A DNA stretch of 64,000 nucleotides from Clostridium_AD sp937920395 (GCA_052274345.1 DAVZGP010000006.1:31157-95156), one strand, 5' to 3'. Shown: positions 15,803 through 25,342, numbered from the stretch's first letter. The notes: a model not told the origin generated them from the sequence alone. Made by a program: numbers and translations.

Positions 15803-17566
15803 TTATCTATAATTTCCAATAACAACTTGTACATTTCTGTTCCCCCTATATTCATTTATAGAAACATTAAAAGTTACGTCAAGTTTAATGTTATTATAAA
15901 CTCCATTGAACATTTTTATTGTTTCTTCATCACCAAATTTATTTATTAAATAGCATCTAAATTTTTCTATATCTCCAAAGTAAATACCTTCTAATTTATT
16001 TCCACCATTTGATATAAATTTAAGCTTTAAAACATTTTTATTAATTCCTAAAATAGTGGCCTTTGAAATTCCAATGTTCTTTTCAGCAAATAGTGGTTTA
16101 TGATTTCCTTTTCCATATGGTTCTAATGTTTCTATCTCTTCTGCTAAACTAACATTAATATTATTAAAAGGTAATTGAATATCTATGTATACTCTAGGTA
16201 TTAAATCATCATCTGTTAATGAAGTTTGTGCATTCAAACATTCTCTTAGCTTCTCTAAATTTTCCAATTTCATTGACAATCCTGCAGCCATAGGATGCCC
16301 TCCAAACTTAGCAAGTAAGTCTTTACACATGAATAGTCCCTCGAACATGTTATATTGTTCTATGGACCTCCCTGACCCCTTAATACCATGTTCAGCATCT
16401 GTAAGAATGAGTGTTGGTGCATTATATTGTTCTCTAATTTTGCCTGCGATTATTCCAGCAATACTTTCATGAAGGTCAGCTTTATAAACAACTAATATTT
16501 TATCTTTCCTCATACCTTTTTTTTCTATTATTTCAATTGCATCTTCGACACCTGCAAGTGTCATATCTTTTCTTTTCTTGTTTAATTCAAAAAGCTCTTT
16601 TGCTAAACTTTTGGCTTCTTCAGCGTCCTCAGACAACAACAATTTTAATCCTTTCTTAGCATCATCCAATCTCCCAGCCGCGTTTAGACAAGGCCCTATA
16701 ACAAATCCTAAATGATACACACCTATTTTTTTGTCCTCTATTCCCGTTTCATTTATAAGTGCCTTAAGTCCTATATTCTGTGTGTTATTAATAATCTTTA
16801 ATCCTTCTTTTACAATTATCCTATTTTCACCAACTAAATCTACAACATCACAAACAGTTGCTATAGCAACATACCCTATAAAAACATTTGCCTCATCCTT
16901 GCTTTTTCCCATTTGTTCATATAAGACCTGGATGAATTTAAAAACAACCCCTGCACCACATAACAATTTAAAAGGATACCCACAGTCTACTTGTTTACAA
17001 TTAATTATTGCGTCGGCATTAGGAATTATTAACGTCCTACTACCATCACTTTCCTCTTTAAATGGTACATCATGGTGGTCAGTTATAATACACGTCATTC
17101 CCAAACTTTTAGCATACTCAATTTGTTCGACTGCAGCTATACCATTATCACAAGTTATTATTGTATCGATACCCTCTTGTTTTGCAGTTTCAATGATGTT
17201 TTTGTTAATTCCATATCCATCTAAAACCCTATGTGGTATTTTATAATCAACATTAGCACCACATTCCGTTAATCCTCGATACAATAAATATGTACTTATT
17301 ATTCCATCTACATCGTAATCCCCGACAATTCTAATCTTTTTATTTTCAAGGATTTTATGTCTTATTATATTCACTCCATTGTCTAAATCTTTCATTAATT
17401 TTGGATCAAATAATTTATCTGTGCTTGGATTTATAAAGCTAACAATACTATCATCACTTGTGATTCCTCTATTTACCATTATCCTACATAATATTTCACT
17501 TATATTTAATCTTCTAGACATCACTTTAAAATCAATTTTATTATTTTTCAAAAACCATTTTTCCAA
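15803..17566 (-). CDS. recJ: single-stranded-DNA-specific exonuclease RecJ (hybrid gene restored by the element)
   Basis: 587 residues with the RecJ DHH-family motifs in order: VGDYDVDG (81-88), TCDNGIA, ITDHHDVP, GYVAIATVCDVV, then the DHHA1 domain with KGSGRS and FGGHPMAAGLSM and a C-terminal OB-like region. It degrades single-stranded DNA 5' to 3' in repair and recombination. The gene begins 27 bases after the TnpC-like gene and would be read from the recombinase operon. Codons 1-84 lie inside the inferred element and codons from 85-86 on would be the target's own 3' part; the match of motif and codon phase to the truncated copy at 23757-24083 supports this. All motif residues are present, so it should be active. 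Confidence 0.9.
   Translation of the reverse strand: MEKWFLKNNKIDFKVMSRRLNISEILCRIMVNRGITSDDSIVSFINPSTDKLFDPKLMKDLDNGVNIIRHKILENKKIRIVGDYDVDGIISTYLLYRGLTECGANVDYKIPHRVLDGYGINKNIIETAKQEGIDTIITCDNGIAAVEQIEYAKSLGMTCIITDHHDVPFKEESDGSRTLIIPNADAIINCKQVDCGYPFKLLCGAGVVFKFIQVLYEQMGKSKDEANVFIGYVAIATVCDVVDLVGENRIIVKEGLKIINNTQNIGLKALINETGIEDKKIGVYHLGFVIGPCLNAAGRLDDAKKGLKLLLSEDAEEAKSLAKELFELNKKRKDMTLAGVEDAIEIIEKKGMRKDKILVVYKADLHESIAGIIAGKIREQYNAPTLILTDAEHGIKGSGRSIEQYNMFEGLFMCKDLLAKFGGHPMAAGLSMKLENLEKLRECLNAQTSLTDDDLIPRVYIDIQLPFNNINVSLAEEIETLEPYGKGNHKPLFAEKNIGISKATILGINKNVLKLKFISNGGNKLEGIYFGDIEKFRCYLINKFGDEETIKMFNGVYNNIKLDVTFNVSINEYRGNRNVQVVIGNYR
17309..17314 (-). other. element junction core (recJ 3' side)
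   Basis: On the minus strand the hexamer is GATGTA, codons 85-86 (Asp-Val) of recJ. The surrounding 15 bases agree with the other junction at 12 positions, and similarity ends right after the hexamer. From memory the Tn554 core sequence is the same hexamer. The exact crossover within it cannot be fixed without an empty site. Confidence 0.55.
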
Positions 17567-17593
17567 CTATGCACTCTCCTTAACTATTTAGAA

Positions 17594-18148
17594 TTATAAT
17601 AATAAGATCTTTTTTTCTGACAAGTTCGTTTCATATTTTCTTAATTCTTTATGTAATTTTTTTATAGTTATTATAAATTGTGCGTTTTGCTCATTCAATT
17701 TTCCAACTTCACTAACAAGACTATTGTTAGATACTTCCAGAACCTCAATTCTATCCAAACAAACTTGGGCATCTAAATCCTTATTTTGTTGTTTAAGTAT
17801 TATTCCATTTAATGAGTTAATCTTCTCATTAAGTCCATCAATAGATTTAAACACATCATTTTTTTCACTCTCATCTTGATTTTTTAATATATAAGTTTCA
17901 AGTACTTCCCTATTATTATAAACTGTTTGCCTTGCTATTCCAACCTTACTAACAATGTTTAACACATTAATCTTATTTGATCTATATATTTCTATTGATG
18001 CTTTTCTTTCCTGAATTATTGACTGTATTCCTGTTTCAATTTTATATAGATACTCCTTTATGTTTGGTTTCAAACTTGAATATTGTGGCATATCATATTT
18101 TTTAAGTTTATCCCCAATTATACTAATATTTTCTAACTTTATATCCAT
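17594..18148 (-). CDS. tnpC: TnpC-like coiled-coil protein (DUF6262-type)
   Basis: 184 residues with the layout of Tn554 TnpC relatives: an N-terminal helical region, a putative helix-turn-helix VLNIVSKVGIARQTVYNNRE, then a long coiled coil rich in Lys, Glu, Asn and Leu that ends in ETNLSEKKILLL. In Tn554, TnpC affects efficiency and orientation of transposition (known); the same role is inferred here. Its ATG overlaps the last 10 bases of the 604-residue recombinase gene, so they are coupled, and recJ follows 27 bases later. Confidence 0.7.
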   Translation of the reverse strand: MDIKLENISIIGDKLKKYDMPQYSSLKPNIKEYLYKIETGIQSIIQERKASIEIYRSNKINVLNIVSKVGIARQTVYNNREVLETYILKNQDESEKNDVFKSIDGLNEKINSLNGIILKQQNKDLDAQVCLDRIEVLEVSNNSLVSEVGKLNEQNAQFIITIKKLHKELRKYETNLSEKKILLL

Positions 18149-19953
18149 ATTTTAACCTCCTCCATTATATCAAATATATTTTCTGTGATGTATTCAAGTT
18201 GAGGGTGCTTTTCTATAATCCTCTGATTACCCTGTTTTTCCATCTCAATCTTTAATTCCTCAAGTTCTTTAATTAAAAAAGATTTTGCCATCCTTTTTAA
18301 TTTGATTGTTTCAATGTTAGCCTCAGAAATAAAGTTATTTGCTTTATCGTATTCTATAGTTATTAATTTTTCTTTAAACCTTTTATAAGTAATATCAGCA
18401 AAGTAATAAACCGTGCAATGATTTGGACACATTTCAAATGCACACATAAATTCATTGTACTTGCACTTTTTCCCAAAAGCACTTTTAATACAAAATCCTT
18501 CTCTCTTTTCTCTTATAGGAACCTTACTTGACAATTCGTCTACAATTTCTTTCAAATCAGTTTTTATGTTATATTTATTTTTCTGAATAAACTCATCAAT
18601 CTTTGAAATAAGTAAATTAGCCTCTTCTCCTATCAAATTATACTCACCAGTAACCACTCCCTCTAAAACACCTTTTGATATTGCATTATCCTCATTACTT
18701 CTTTGGTAATGCATTGTCATCTCAAAAGTCAAATGATTCATCTGATCAGCAATCCACCCTATCTCAACTCCAGCATTAATAAGTTCATTGCATACTGCAA
18801 CTCTAAACTGATGAGGATTCGGAATTGATACATAATCAGAACTCTTTAGATTATTGAAATAATCTGCTTTGACTAGTTTAGATTTTTTAATCTCTTCCAT
18901 AGTCAGAATACGAAATCCTTCATATTGTGTATTTATAACTTTAAGCTCTCTAGAATTTCTTACTACAAATCTAGCTATCCATCCTCTCAATGTTTCACCT
19001 TTAATTGGATTTTTACAATTATCACCAATAAAAATATATTCCGAACTATTTCTTAATCTAATATTACTTGTTAATTCTTCAAGTGTATCATATGCTAATT
19101 CAGCAATTTTTGTTAAAAATGTTTTAGTTATTTGCGAATGAGTTTTAGTTCTTACTGTTTTAGTGGTTATGAATTCTAAATATGGAACTTTCAAAGTATA
19201 ATTAAAGCACCATTCAAATTTCTTTTTATTAGCTTTAATTATACTTAGCTCGTAAATTCTCATACCAACTTGAGATAAAAGCAGTATAGCACTTGCCTCC
19301 TTTTTTTCTGTTATATTAAATTTGTCAGAATATATTTCTTTTAAACATAAAGAAATTATTTTGTCGTACATGCCATGAGGCAAATTAGGAGTCTTTCCAG
19401 ATTCCATCTGTGCTCTTAGTAAGTCTGAATTATTGTTAGATAAAAGTTTTCTTGCTTCTGAATAATCAACCTTTTCTTGAATTTCAATATAATTCAAGAG
19501 TTTTTTAAACAATCTTCTATTATGATCTCTTTCACCTTCCGATTTATATTCTATATCCAATAATTCATTATATTCTTTTACACACTTTAAAGTTATAATA
19601 GTGCAATCATAAATATAATTTTGGCATAAGAATTTACATATTTTCTTCATATACATTAAGTATTTTTTTATACTACTTATAGCTCTATTATTAATTAATA
19701 ATTCTAAAACATATTTTTTAACATATTTTTGGTAAGCATAGTGTATGTTGCTAAAATCATATTTATTTTTGTATGGACCTTTTTCAGGGTTATAATTACC
19801 AAAATCCCAAATATCATCTGAAAAATATATTTCCACATCAAAAAATGGTAACCTGCCAATATCTAACGTAGTTATTAATTTGTGCTTTTCATCTGAAATA
19901 TTTGCTATCTCCATCAATTTAGCTGTTTGAGTTTTATTTAAAAAATCATCCAT
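18139..19953 (-). CDS. tyrosine recombinase, third of trio (TnpB-like)
   Basis: 604 residues. The catalytic domain is in the second half: LLSQVGMRIYELSII (first Arg), the box PHQFRVAVC (HxxR), and WIADQMNHLTFEMTMHY (the His/Asn region and the nucleophilic Tyr). A Cys-rich segment follows (CIKSAFGKKCKYNEFMCAFE with CPNHC after it), as in Tn554 TnpB relatives, and is likely a zinc site. GAGGGG precedes the ATG, 4 bases after the stop of the preceding recombinase. It should act with the two other recombinases in strand exchange. Confidence 0.8.
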   Translation of the reverse strand: MDDFLNKTQTAKLMEIANISDEKHKLITTLDIGRLPFFDVEIYFSDDIWDFGNYNPEKGPYKNKYDFSNIHYAYQKYVKKYVLELLINNRAISSIKKYLMYMKKICKFLCQNYIYDCTIITLKCVKEYNELLDIEYKSEGERDHNRRLFKKLLNYIEIQEKVDYSEARKLLSNNNSDLLRAQMESGKTPNLPHGMYDKIISLCLKEIYSDKFNITEKKEASAILLLSQVGMRIYELSIIKANKKKFEWCFNYTLKVPYLEFITTKTVRTKTHSQITKTFLTKIAELAYDTLEELTSNIRLRNSSEYIFIGDNCKNPIKGETLRGWIARFVVRNSRELKVINTQYEGFRILTMEEIKKSKLVKADYFNNLKSSDYVSIPNPHQFRVAVCNELINAGVEIGWIADQMNHLTFEMTMHYQRSNEDNAISKGVLEGVVTGEYNLIGEEANLLISKIDEFIQKNKYNIKTDLKEIVDELSSKVPIREKREGFCIKSAFGKKCKYNEFMCAFEMCPNHCTVYYFADITYKRFKEKLITIEYDKANNFISEANIETIKLKRMAKSFLIKELEELKIEMEKQGNQRIIEKHPQLEYITENIFDIMEEVKIWI

Positions 19954-19957
19954 TTAT

Positions 19958-22282
19958 TTATTCCCCTCGCTTTTCTTTTAATGTATATAGCTCACCTAAA
20001 AAAGCCACATATATTTTTTTAATAGAAACCAAGTGTTCTTTTTCATGTAATATATTTTCATTCTTTATAAGTTCATCAATGTTTTTTATACTCTCTTTAA
20101 AATATGGTATTCTATCCAAAGTAACAACAAAATTTCTACAAATCAGGCACTCTATTTTTTCCTTTTCATCACATGTTCCACTACAAAATCCACAGCCTTT
20201 TTTCACTGTTATTTCTCTAATATCCATTGGAATGTCTAAGATAACTTCACTTAATTCAGCAACTATACGGCCTTGTAAATTAACATTACCTAATTTTATA
20301 TTATAAAATGCCTCTAAATAATTTCTAACATCGGGCTTAATATAATGTTTAATTGTCGTAGTAAAATCTTTATGCCCAGTTGCAATGATTGCTTTATAAA
20401 CATTCCCTTCTTTAACAGCGTTTTCAAACAGCTTTGTCATATATGTAGTTCTACAATTATATAGTGTATATGGGCCGCCTTTTAAATTTAACTTTGAGGT
20501 AATTCTTTTAAACAACCTATAAAATCTGTCCAATTTTATACCTTCAACTTGATTGTTTATGCTCTTATAAATAAAAATATATTCTTTTATATCACTATTT
20601 GCTTCTTCCCAGTAGTCTTTAGATATATACTTTGCCTCATTAATTGCTCTAATTGTATATTCAGAGGGGTTTGCCTCTATATCTTTTCCGTGTGATGTCT
20701 TATTTTGCATTTCTAATGTATCTCTATTTACTTCACCCTCATCTTCACTTGTATAATCAATTACAAAATCACCTTTTTTCATCCCAGGTTTAATACATGA
20801 TCTTTTTAAATTTAGTATCTCGTTTGGTCTAAAATTAGTTGTAAGTAATAAATGAAAAAAAACAAAAAACATCCTATCAATATAATTACCATTTAACATC
20901 CTATTTTTAAAAGTTTCTAAAATAATGTCCAAATCTTCTTGTATAATAATTTTACCATTAAGATTTTTGACAGTTGTTATCCTTAAATATGAATATATAG
21001 TAGGATTAATAAAAAAATCTCCTTCTTCATCTAAAAATTTAACAAATGAATTAATTGAAGATATATATCCATTAACAGTATTTACATTATCATATTTTTG
21101 ATTTATATATTCTCTAAAAAACAATATGGTATATTCATTAATAATTGAACTATTCTTTTTATCAGCTGCATAAGAATGTAAATTTACAATATTTTTTCTA
21201 AAATTCGCCATCGCCCCGCCTTCTATAACTTCAAAAAATATAAATAAATTATTAACACTATTCCTTAAAGCTTTAAGCGATTTCCGTTTCACCATAAACC
21301 ATTTTTTCAATTTATGCCTTAGAACGTTATCCTTTACTCTTGAAAATTCTAAAGGAATATAATCAATTGACTTTATAGTTGTAGTATATTTCTCATAACC
21401 ATTTGGTGCTAACAACCATTTATCATTTTGTGGTATTTCATCAAATTTATTATAATATACAACTCTATATCCTTTTCCAAATAAAGTATTAAAGTTTTCT
21501 CTAAACAGGAAAGTTCTATCAATTCCACTACCATTGTTAAATAACTTATGCTGTGAATTATTGTTTTCAAAATAATTAATTAAAAATCTATAAAAGTAAT
21601 TGAGATGTTTTAAGTAAGGTTTACATTCCTCATTTTTTAATTTATAGTATTGGAACTGTGTCAACATCGTTTCATACCCAAATTCTTCTATAACCTTTGG
21701 TATATCTTCTGACTTACCAAAGCTCTTTTCAAAACAAGTTATAAATTTGTATATACTATATCCAAAATAAGTTTTATTTTGGACTTCACAATATTTTATA
21801 AATTTTCTCATAAGATTACTTAAAAACTCACTATCAAAATGTACCTCATAAAAATGTACCATTTTATTATTTTTTATCATAAAAATATCTAAGGGAGTAC
21901 TCCCTACTAAATAATATTTTTTATAGTTCAATATTTTATCATAGCCCTCACTCATAAATATCCAACAGTTGTCTCTTAAAAATTTTGTATGTTCCCCCAA
22001 ATTAATACCGATTTTAAGAATGTATCCATAAAACTTGATTAAATGTTTCGCACCTATATTTGAATTAGAGACCTGATTGCACAATAACTTCCATGATAAC
22101 TCTTCAATTTTTATGTCTCGAAAAATATTAATAAATATTTTTATGCAGTTCTCAAAATATTTACTTGTTTCCGGATTAAAGTATTCATCATCACTAGTAG
22201 TTATATAATCATACAAATAAATTTTTAACCTTTTGTCTTTAATTACATCATTTAAGAGTTTTTCATAAAATTCAACTACCAT
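19958..22282 (-). CDS. tyrosine recombinase, second of trio (TnpB-like, large)
   Basis: 774 residues from the chosen start. The C-terminal third has the tyrosine-recombinase signatures TTNFRPNEILNLKR (Arg I), YNCRTTYMTKL (Arg II, with Asn/Cys where His is usual) and IIATGHKDFTTTIKHYI (His and nucleophilic Tyr). A CxxC-rich end follows (GCGFCSGTCDEKEKIECLIC). The long N-terminal region has no known domain. The ATG at 22280-22282 is chosen over one six codons upstream: GGAAGGA is 9 bases before it, and it lies one base after the stop of the first recombinase (TGACATG). The replaced His in box II is a small deviation from the canonical RHRY set. Confidence 0.8.
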   Translation of the reverse strand: MVVEFYEKLLNDVIKDKRLKIYLYDYITTSDDEYFNPETSKYFENCIKIFINIFRDIKIEELSWKLLCNQVSNSNIGAKHLIKFYGYILKIGINLGEHTKFLRDNCWIFMSEGYDKILNYKKYYLVGSTPLDIFMIKNNKMVHFYEVHFDSEFLSNLMRKFIKYCEVQNKTYFGYSIYKFITCFEKSFGKSEDIPKVIEEFGYETMLTQFQYYKLKNEECKPYLKHLNYFYRFLINYFENNNSQHKLFNNGSGIDRTFLFRENFNTLFGKGYRVVYYNKFDEIPQNDKWLLAPNGYEKYTTTIKSIDYIPLEFSRVKDNVLRHKLKKWFMVKRKSLKALRNSVNNLFIFFEVIEGGAMANFRKNIVNLHSYAADKKNSSIINEYTILFFREYINQKYDNVNTVNGYISSINSFVKFLDEEGDFFINPTIYSYLRITTVKNLNGKIIIQEDLDIILETFKNRMLNGNYIDRMFFVFFHLLLTTNFRPNEILNLKRSCIKPGMKKGDFVIDYTSEDEGEVNRDTLEMQNKTSHGKDIEANPSEYTIRAINEAKYISKDYWEEANSDIKEYIFIYKSINNQVEGIKLDRFYRLFKRITSKLNLKGGPYTLYNCRTTYMTKLFENAVKEGNVYKAIIATGHKDFTTTIKHYIKPDVRNYLEAFYNIKLGNVNLQGRIVAELSEVILDIPMDIREITVKKGCGFCSGTCDEKEKIECLICRNFVVTLDRIPYFKESIKNIDELIKNENILHEKEHLVSIKKIYVAFLGELYTLKEKRGE

Positions 22283-22283
22283 G

Positions 22284-23642
22284 TCATATCGTCCTTCCAT
22301 TAGTATTTTTTAAATTAGGATTATCAGCTATCATTTTTTCTGCCCCTAACGTATTTGCTTCATAGACATCCTCTTCAGTTGGCCTCCAATAGCACATTAC
22401 ACTAGCTATGCCTTTATGTCTTAAATCATTAGCTAATTCCAATACTCCTACTCCATCCTCCTTTATTCTTCTGACTGCAAAGCCATGGCGCAAGCGGTGC
22501 GATAAATTATGTTTTTTAACATTTTTATCAACAGTACACCCCGCTTTATTATAAATAACTCTTAATTCTTTATTCCAACCACCTTTATGTAAACTACCTC
22601 CGTTTTTGTTCAGAAACAAATAATAATTATCTCCTTCTAACATACTTCCATCTGACACTTTATCTGCCTTCGCAAAGCCTGTATAATTCGATCTATTTGT
22701 TTCGCTCATATTTCCATGGATAATATCAATATATTGTTCAATTTTATCTAAAAGTTCATAAGTTGGCTTAATAATTTGATACCCAACGTTAAATGTATTA
22801 TAAGCCCCACTTTCATATGTTAATGTGCATTTAGGTTTAATGCATGTCTTTGCGTGTTGATCGCATTTATCTGAAAGTCGGTTCCTAATAATAATTTTAG
22901 ATTTTCCGATATCCTCCAACGTTAATCCTAATACTTCACCTAACCTTAAACCATTCTCGAACATTAATCTAACCATTATTTCCGCTCTTAAAGAATATTC
23001 CTTGCGAATAATAGAAAGAATTAATTGAAATTCATTTGGTCTTATATACATTGGAACGGTTCGCGTATTTTGTGTTGATAATTCACTTATTGTATATTTT
23101 TCATACGCTTTTTCCCTGGTGTGTCCAAGTAACCCATCACTATCTTTCTCAACATGAACTACTGTCTTAGCATTTAATGCTTTATTACTGAACCCAAGAA
23201 ATGTAAGGTATGTTCTGTAAACTGAAAAATATTGATTTATTGTATCACTGCTCCTAATTGTCATATAACTAAATTCAAATTGTTCCCCTCTTTTACCATC
23301 TCCATAAAGAAATTCTTTTAATTTTATTAGATCCTCCTTTTTTAAATCTTCTGAATTAATATTAAAGATTTTCATAAATGAATATAATAATTTAAGTGCT
23401 GATGCAACCTTATTCCTTGTATTTATCGATTTATTTTTAAATTCTATATTCAGATATTTATAAGCATTTCTAATCACATTCATATCCGAATCGTAAATTA
23501 ATATATTATCAAATCCATGCTTATTTATTGTGACACTTCTAACGTTTATTTCAATTTCATAATTGTTTTTTTCTTTTAGACTTATGTATTTTTTACTATA
23601 AACTGTACTTCCATCTATATTTTGTTCTTGTATCAAATACAT
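22284..23642 (-). CDS. tyrosine recombinase, first of trio (TnpA-like)
   Basis: 452 residues with an N-terminal SAM-like core-binding domain (about 70-160) and a phage-integrase catalytic domain. Catalytic residues are in place: Arg233 (NGLRLGEVLG), His382 and Arg385 (SHRLRHGFA), His409 (LRHKG) and Tyr418 (VMCYWRPT). It matches TnpA of Tn554 in order and position next to the element end. A short Cys/His stretch (KCDQHAKTCIKPKC, 259-272) may bind zinc. The start is ATG behind AAAGGAGG. The three recombinase genes and the TnpC-like gene overlap or nearly touch, so they form one operon. Confidence 0.85.
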   Translation of the reverse strand: MYLIQEQNIDGSTVYSKKYISLKEKNNYEIEINVRSVTINKHGFDNILIYDSDMNVIRNAYKYLNIEFKNKSINTRNKVASALKLLYSFMKIFNINSEDLKKEDLIKLKEFLYGDGKRGEQFEFSYMTIRSSDTINQYFSVYRTYLTFLGFSNKALNAKTVVHVEKDSDGLLGHTREKAYEKYTISELSTQNTRTVPMYIRPNEFQLILSIIRKEYSLRAEIMVRLMFENGLRLGEVLGLTLEDIGKSKIIIRNRLSDKCDQHAKTCIKPKCTLTYESGAYNTFNVGYQIIKPTYELLDKIEQYIDIIHGNMSETNRSNYTGFAKADKVSDGSMLEGDNYYLFLNKNGGSLHKGGWNKELRVIYNKAGCTVDKNVKKHNLSHRLRHGFAVRRIKEDGVGVLELANDLRHKGIASVMCYWRPTEEDVYEANTLGAEKMIADNPNLKNTNGRTI

Positions 23643-23756
23643 TTCAACTACCTCCTTTTAAATTTTTTGTAATTTAATACCATTATTTATCTTATTAATA
23701 AATATAACACTAAATACTGTATTATACAATACTTCAAGTAACTATATGTTTCAAAA

Positions 23757-24083
23757 TCAATAAAAAATAACACTCCCTATTAAAGGAATGTTATAAAAAG
23801 TGTTCATAAATACAAGTAACCATATGTCATAATCCCCATAAACAACAATTTTTTCTTTATTTTCTATTGCGAGTTTTATTATATCTACAGCTTTTTCCAT
23901 ATCTTTCATTAAAAAAGGATCATACAAATCATCTATACTTGCTCTCATAAATTTTTTTATATCTATGGCATTATCAAATCCTCTATTAATTAAAATCTTA
24001 GCTACAACTGGGCTTACACCTGATTTGTTTGCGAGTGAATTAATATCTTTAGTTGTATTTCTTAGTAACCACTTTTTCTTCAT
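23757..24083 (-). pseudogene. recJ: recJ 5' fragment cut off by the element
   Basis: The first 87 codons are RecJ N-terminus (KKWLLRN, INRGF, LYDPFLMKDM) up to VVYGDYDI; from there 21 codons of unrelated sequence (IWLLVFMNTF and on) run to a stop. The break is at Asp86-Ile87, the same motif position as codons 85-86 of the intact copy at 15803-17566. The ATG lies 2 bases after the M16 peptidase stop behind AGGAGA, so the peptidase and recJ were an operon before insertion. The fragment lacks every catalytic motif after the first and cannot be active. Confidence 0.85.
23823..23828 (-). other. element junction core (recJ 5' side)
   Basis: On the minus strand the hexamer is GACATA, codons 86-87 of the truncated recJ. 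Upstream of it the sequence is recJ (GGGGATTAT), downstream it is element DNA (TGGTTACTTG). It differs from the other core GATGTA at two positions, as expected if the core was carried over from an earlier target. Confidence 0.55.
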
Positions 24084-24085
24084 AC

Positions 24086-25342
24086 TTATCTCCTACTTTC
24101 CACTTTTGGCATCAGAACCTGCACTGTAGCATTAACTAAAACCTTATTTACTACATCCATTATCTCGAGCTCCGTAATGTTTTCCATTCCATCAAATTCC
24201 GTAAATAACTCAAACCCATCATTATACATAATTTCATACGTATTTAAGCTTACACTAGTTTGAATAGATTTCTCAAGGGCTACCATTCTTCTTAGTTTAT
24301 AACTTTTACATAATTTTAATATACACTTCTCATCAAAAAAGTTTCTACGTTCTTTCACTTTTTCTATTTCAAAATTAATAATTTCTATAGTCTTTTCTAC
24401 ATTCTCATTTGCAGTTCCAAGTGATATAGTAAAAAGCTTTATTCCTGTTTCATTTTTAATCTTACTACTTATATCATAAACAAGTCCTCGCTTGGTCCTT
24501 ACTTCATCAAACAAAATACTACTTGTACCGTCTCCAAAAACTAAGTTAAATAGTTTTAATGCACTAACTTCTCTCCTATTCAAATTGTGTATTGTGAAAC
24601 AATATTGTATTTTAGCCCCTTGTAGATCATCTCTATATTCGTAATAGACACCAGGTTTATTATTTTCGTATAAGTTCTCCAAATTTTCTTCTGACGCACC
24701 GTTTTCAAGGACTAATTTAGTCTTCATATTGCCAATATATTTCTCCACTATTTTCAAAATTTCTTTAAGACTCAAAGAAGATACAACGCTTATTACGCAA
24801 TTATCAGTTGTGTAATACTTTTCATAAAAACTCTTAATTTGATTAATTGTAATACGACGCACACTCTCCTCATTACCTATAATTAAATCTTTAATCCTTC
24901 TATTTTTAAATCCATTAGAAAACATAGAATCTTCGCAAAATTGATTGGAATCATCCTTCCATTCTTTTAGTTCAGCGCAAATTACTTCTATTTCCTCGTA
25001 GAATCCATCATTTTTAAAAGAAGGATTTAAAAGAATATCCGAATAAATTTCGAATCCTTTTTCAAAATCTTCATCTAAGGTTGTACCATAATATACTACG
25101 TATGGGTAATTAGTCATTGCATTACAAAATCCAAAAGTTTCATCACATAATTTGTTTATTTCATATTCAGAGCGCAAAGTTGTACCCTTAAAAAGCATAT
25201 GTTCTAAAACATGAGCAACCCCTAACTGCTTTTTTCCCTCTCTATTTGCTCCTGCATTGAACCCTATAGTAAAAGAAGACAAATTATTTTCAGCTTTTTT
25301 ATATAATAATTTTATACCATTTGTTAACTTTACCTTTTCCAT
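24086..25342 (-). CDS. M16 family zinc peptidase
   Basis: 418 residues. HVLEHMLFKG near residue 45 is the inverted zinc motif HxxEH of M16 peptidases, with the third ligand Glu in a downstream helix (EEIEVICAELKEW). A second, inactive M16-like half follows, with the RTKRGLVYDISS motif. Members cleave peptides or process secreted proteins; bacterial copies of this length work as two-domain units in the cytoplasm or at the membrane. No signal peptide is seen. It was the gene before recJ in the original operon. Confidence 0.85.
   Translation of the reverse strand: MEKVKLTNGIKLLYKKAENNLSSFTIGFNAGANREGKKQLGVAHVLEHMLFKGTTLRSEYEINKLCDETFGFCNAMTNYPYVVYYGTTLDEDFEKGFEIYSDILLNPSFKNDGFYEEIEVICAELKEWKDDSNQFCEDSMFSNGFKNRRIKDLIIGNEESVRRITINQIKSFYEKYYTTDNCVISVVSSLSLKEILKIVEKYIGNMKTKLVLENGASEENLENLYENNKPGVYYEYRDDLQGAKIQYCFTIHNLNRREVSALKLFNLVFGDGTSSILFDEVRTKRGLVYDISSKIKNETGIKLFTISLGTANENVEKTIEIINFEIEKVKERRNFFDEKCILKLCKSYKLRRMVALEKSIQTSVSLNTYEIMYNDGFELFTEFDGMENITELEIMDVVNKVLVNATVQVLMPKVESRR

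Larger units (their letters stand above)
17309..23828 (-). mobile_element. Tn554-like element with three tyrosine recombinases, inserted in recJ
   Basis: About 6.5 kb bounded by GATGTA (17309-17314) and GACATA (23823-23828), both at the Asp-Val/Ile codons of the recJ GDYD motif. It carries, in one minus-strand operon, three tyrosine recombinases (452, 774 and 604 residues), a 184-residue TnpC-like coiled-coil protein, and a recJ 5' segment that restores the target gene. No terminal inverted or direct repeats were seen, as in Tn554-family elements (known). The right end, about 180 bases before the first recombinase, has an AACACT/AGTGTT inverted repeat. No resistance cargo is present. Boundaries are inferred from the split recJ. 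Confidence 0.7.

Noticed and set aside
15803..17566. Simple duplication of recJ unrelated to the recombinases
   Set aside because: The breaks in both copies fall at the same two codons in the same phase and coincide with the ends of the recombinase operon region, which a chance duplication would not explain.
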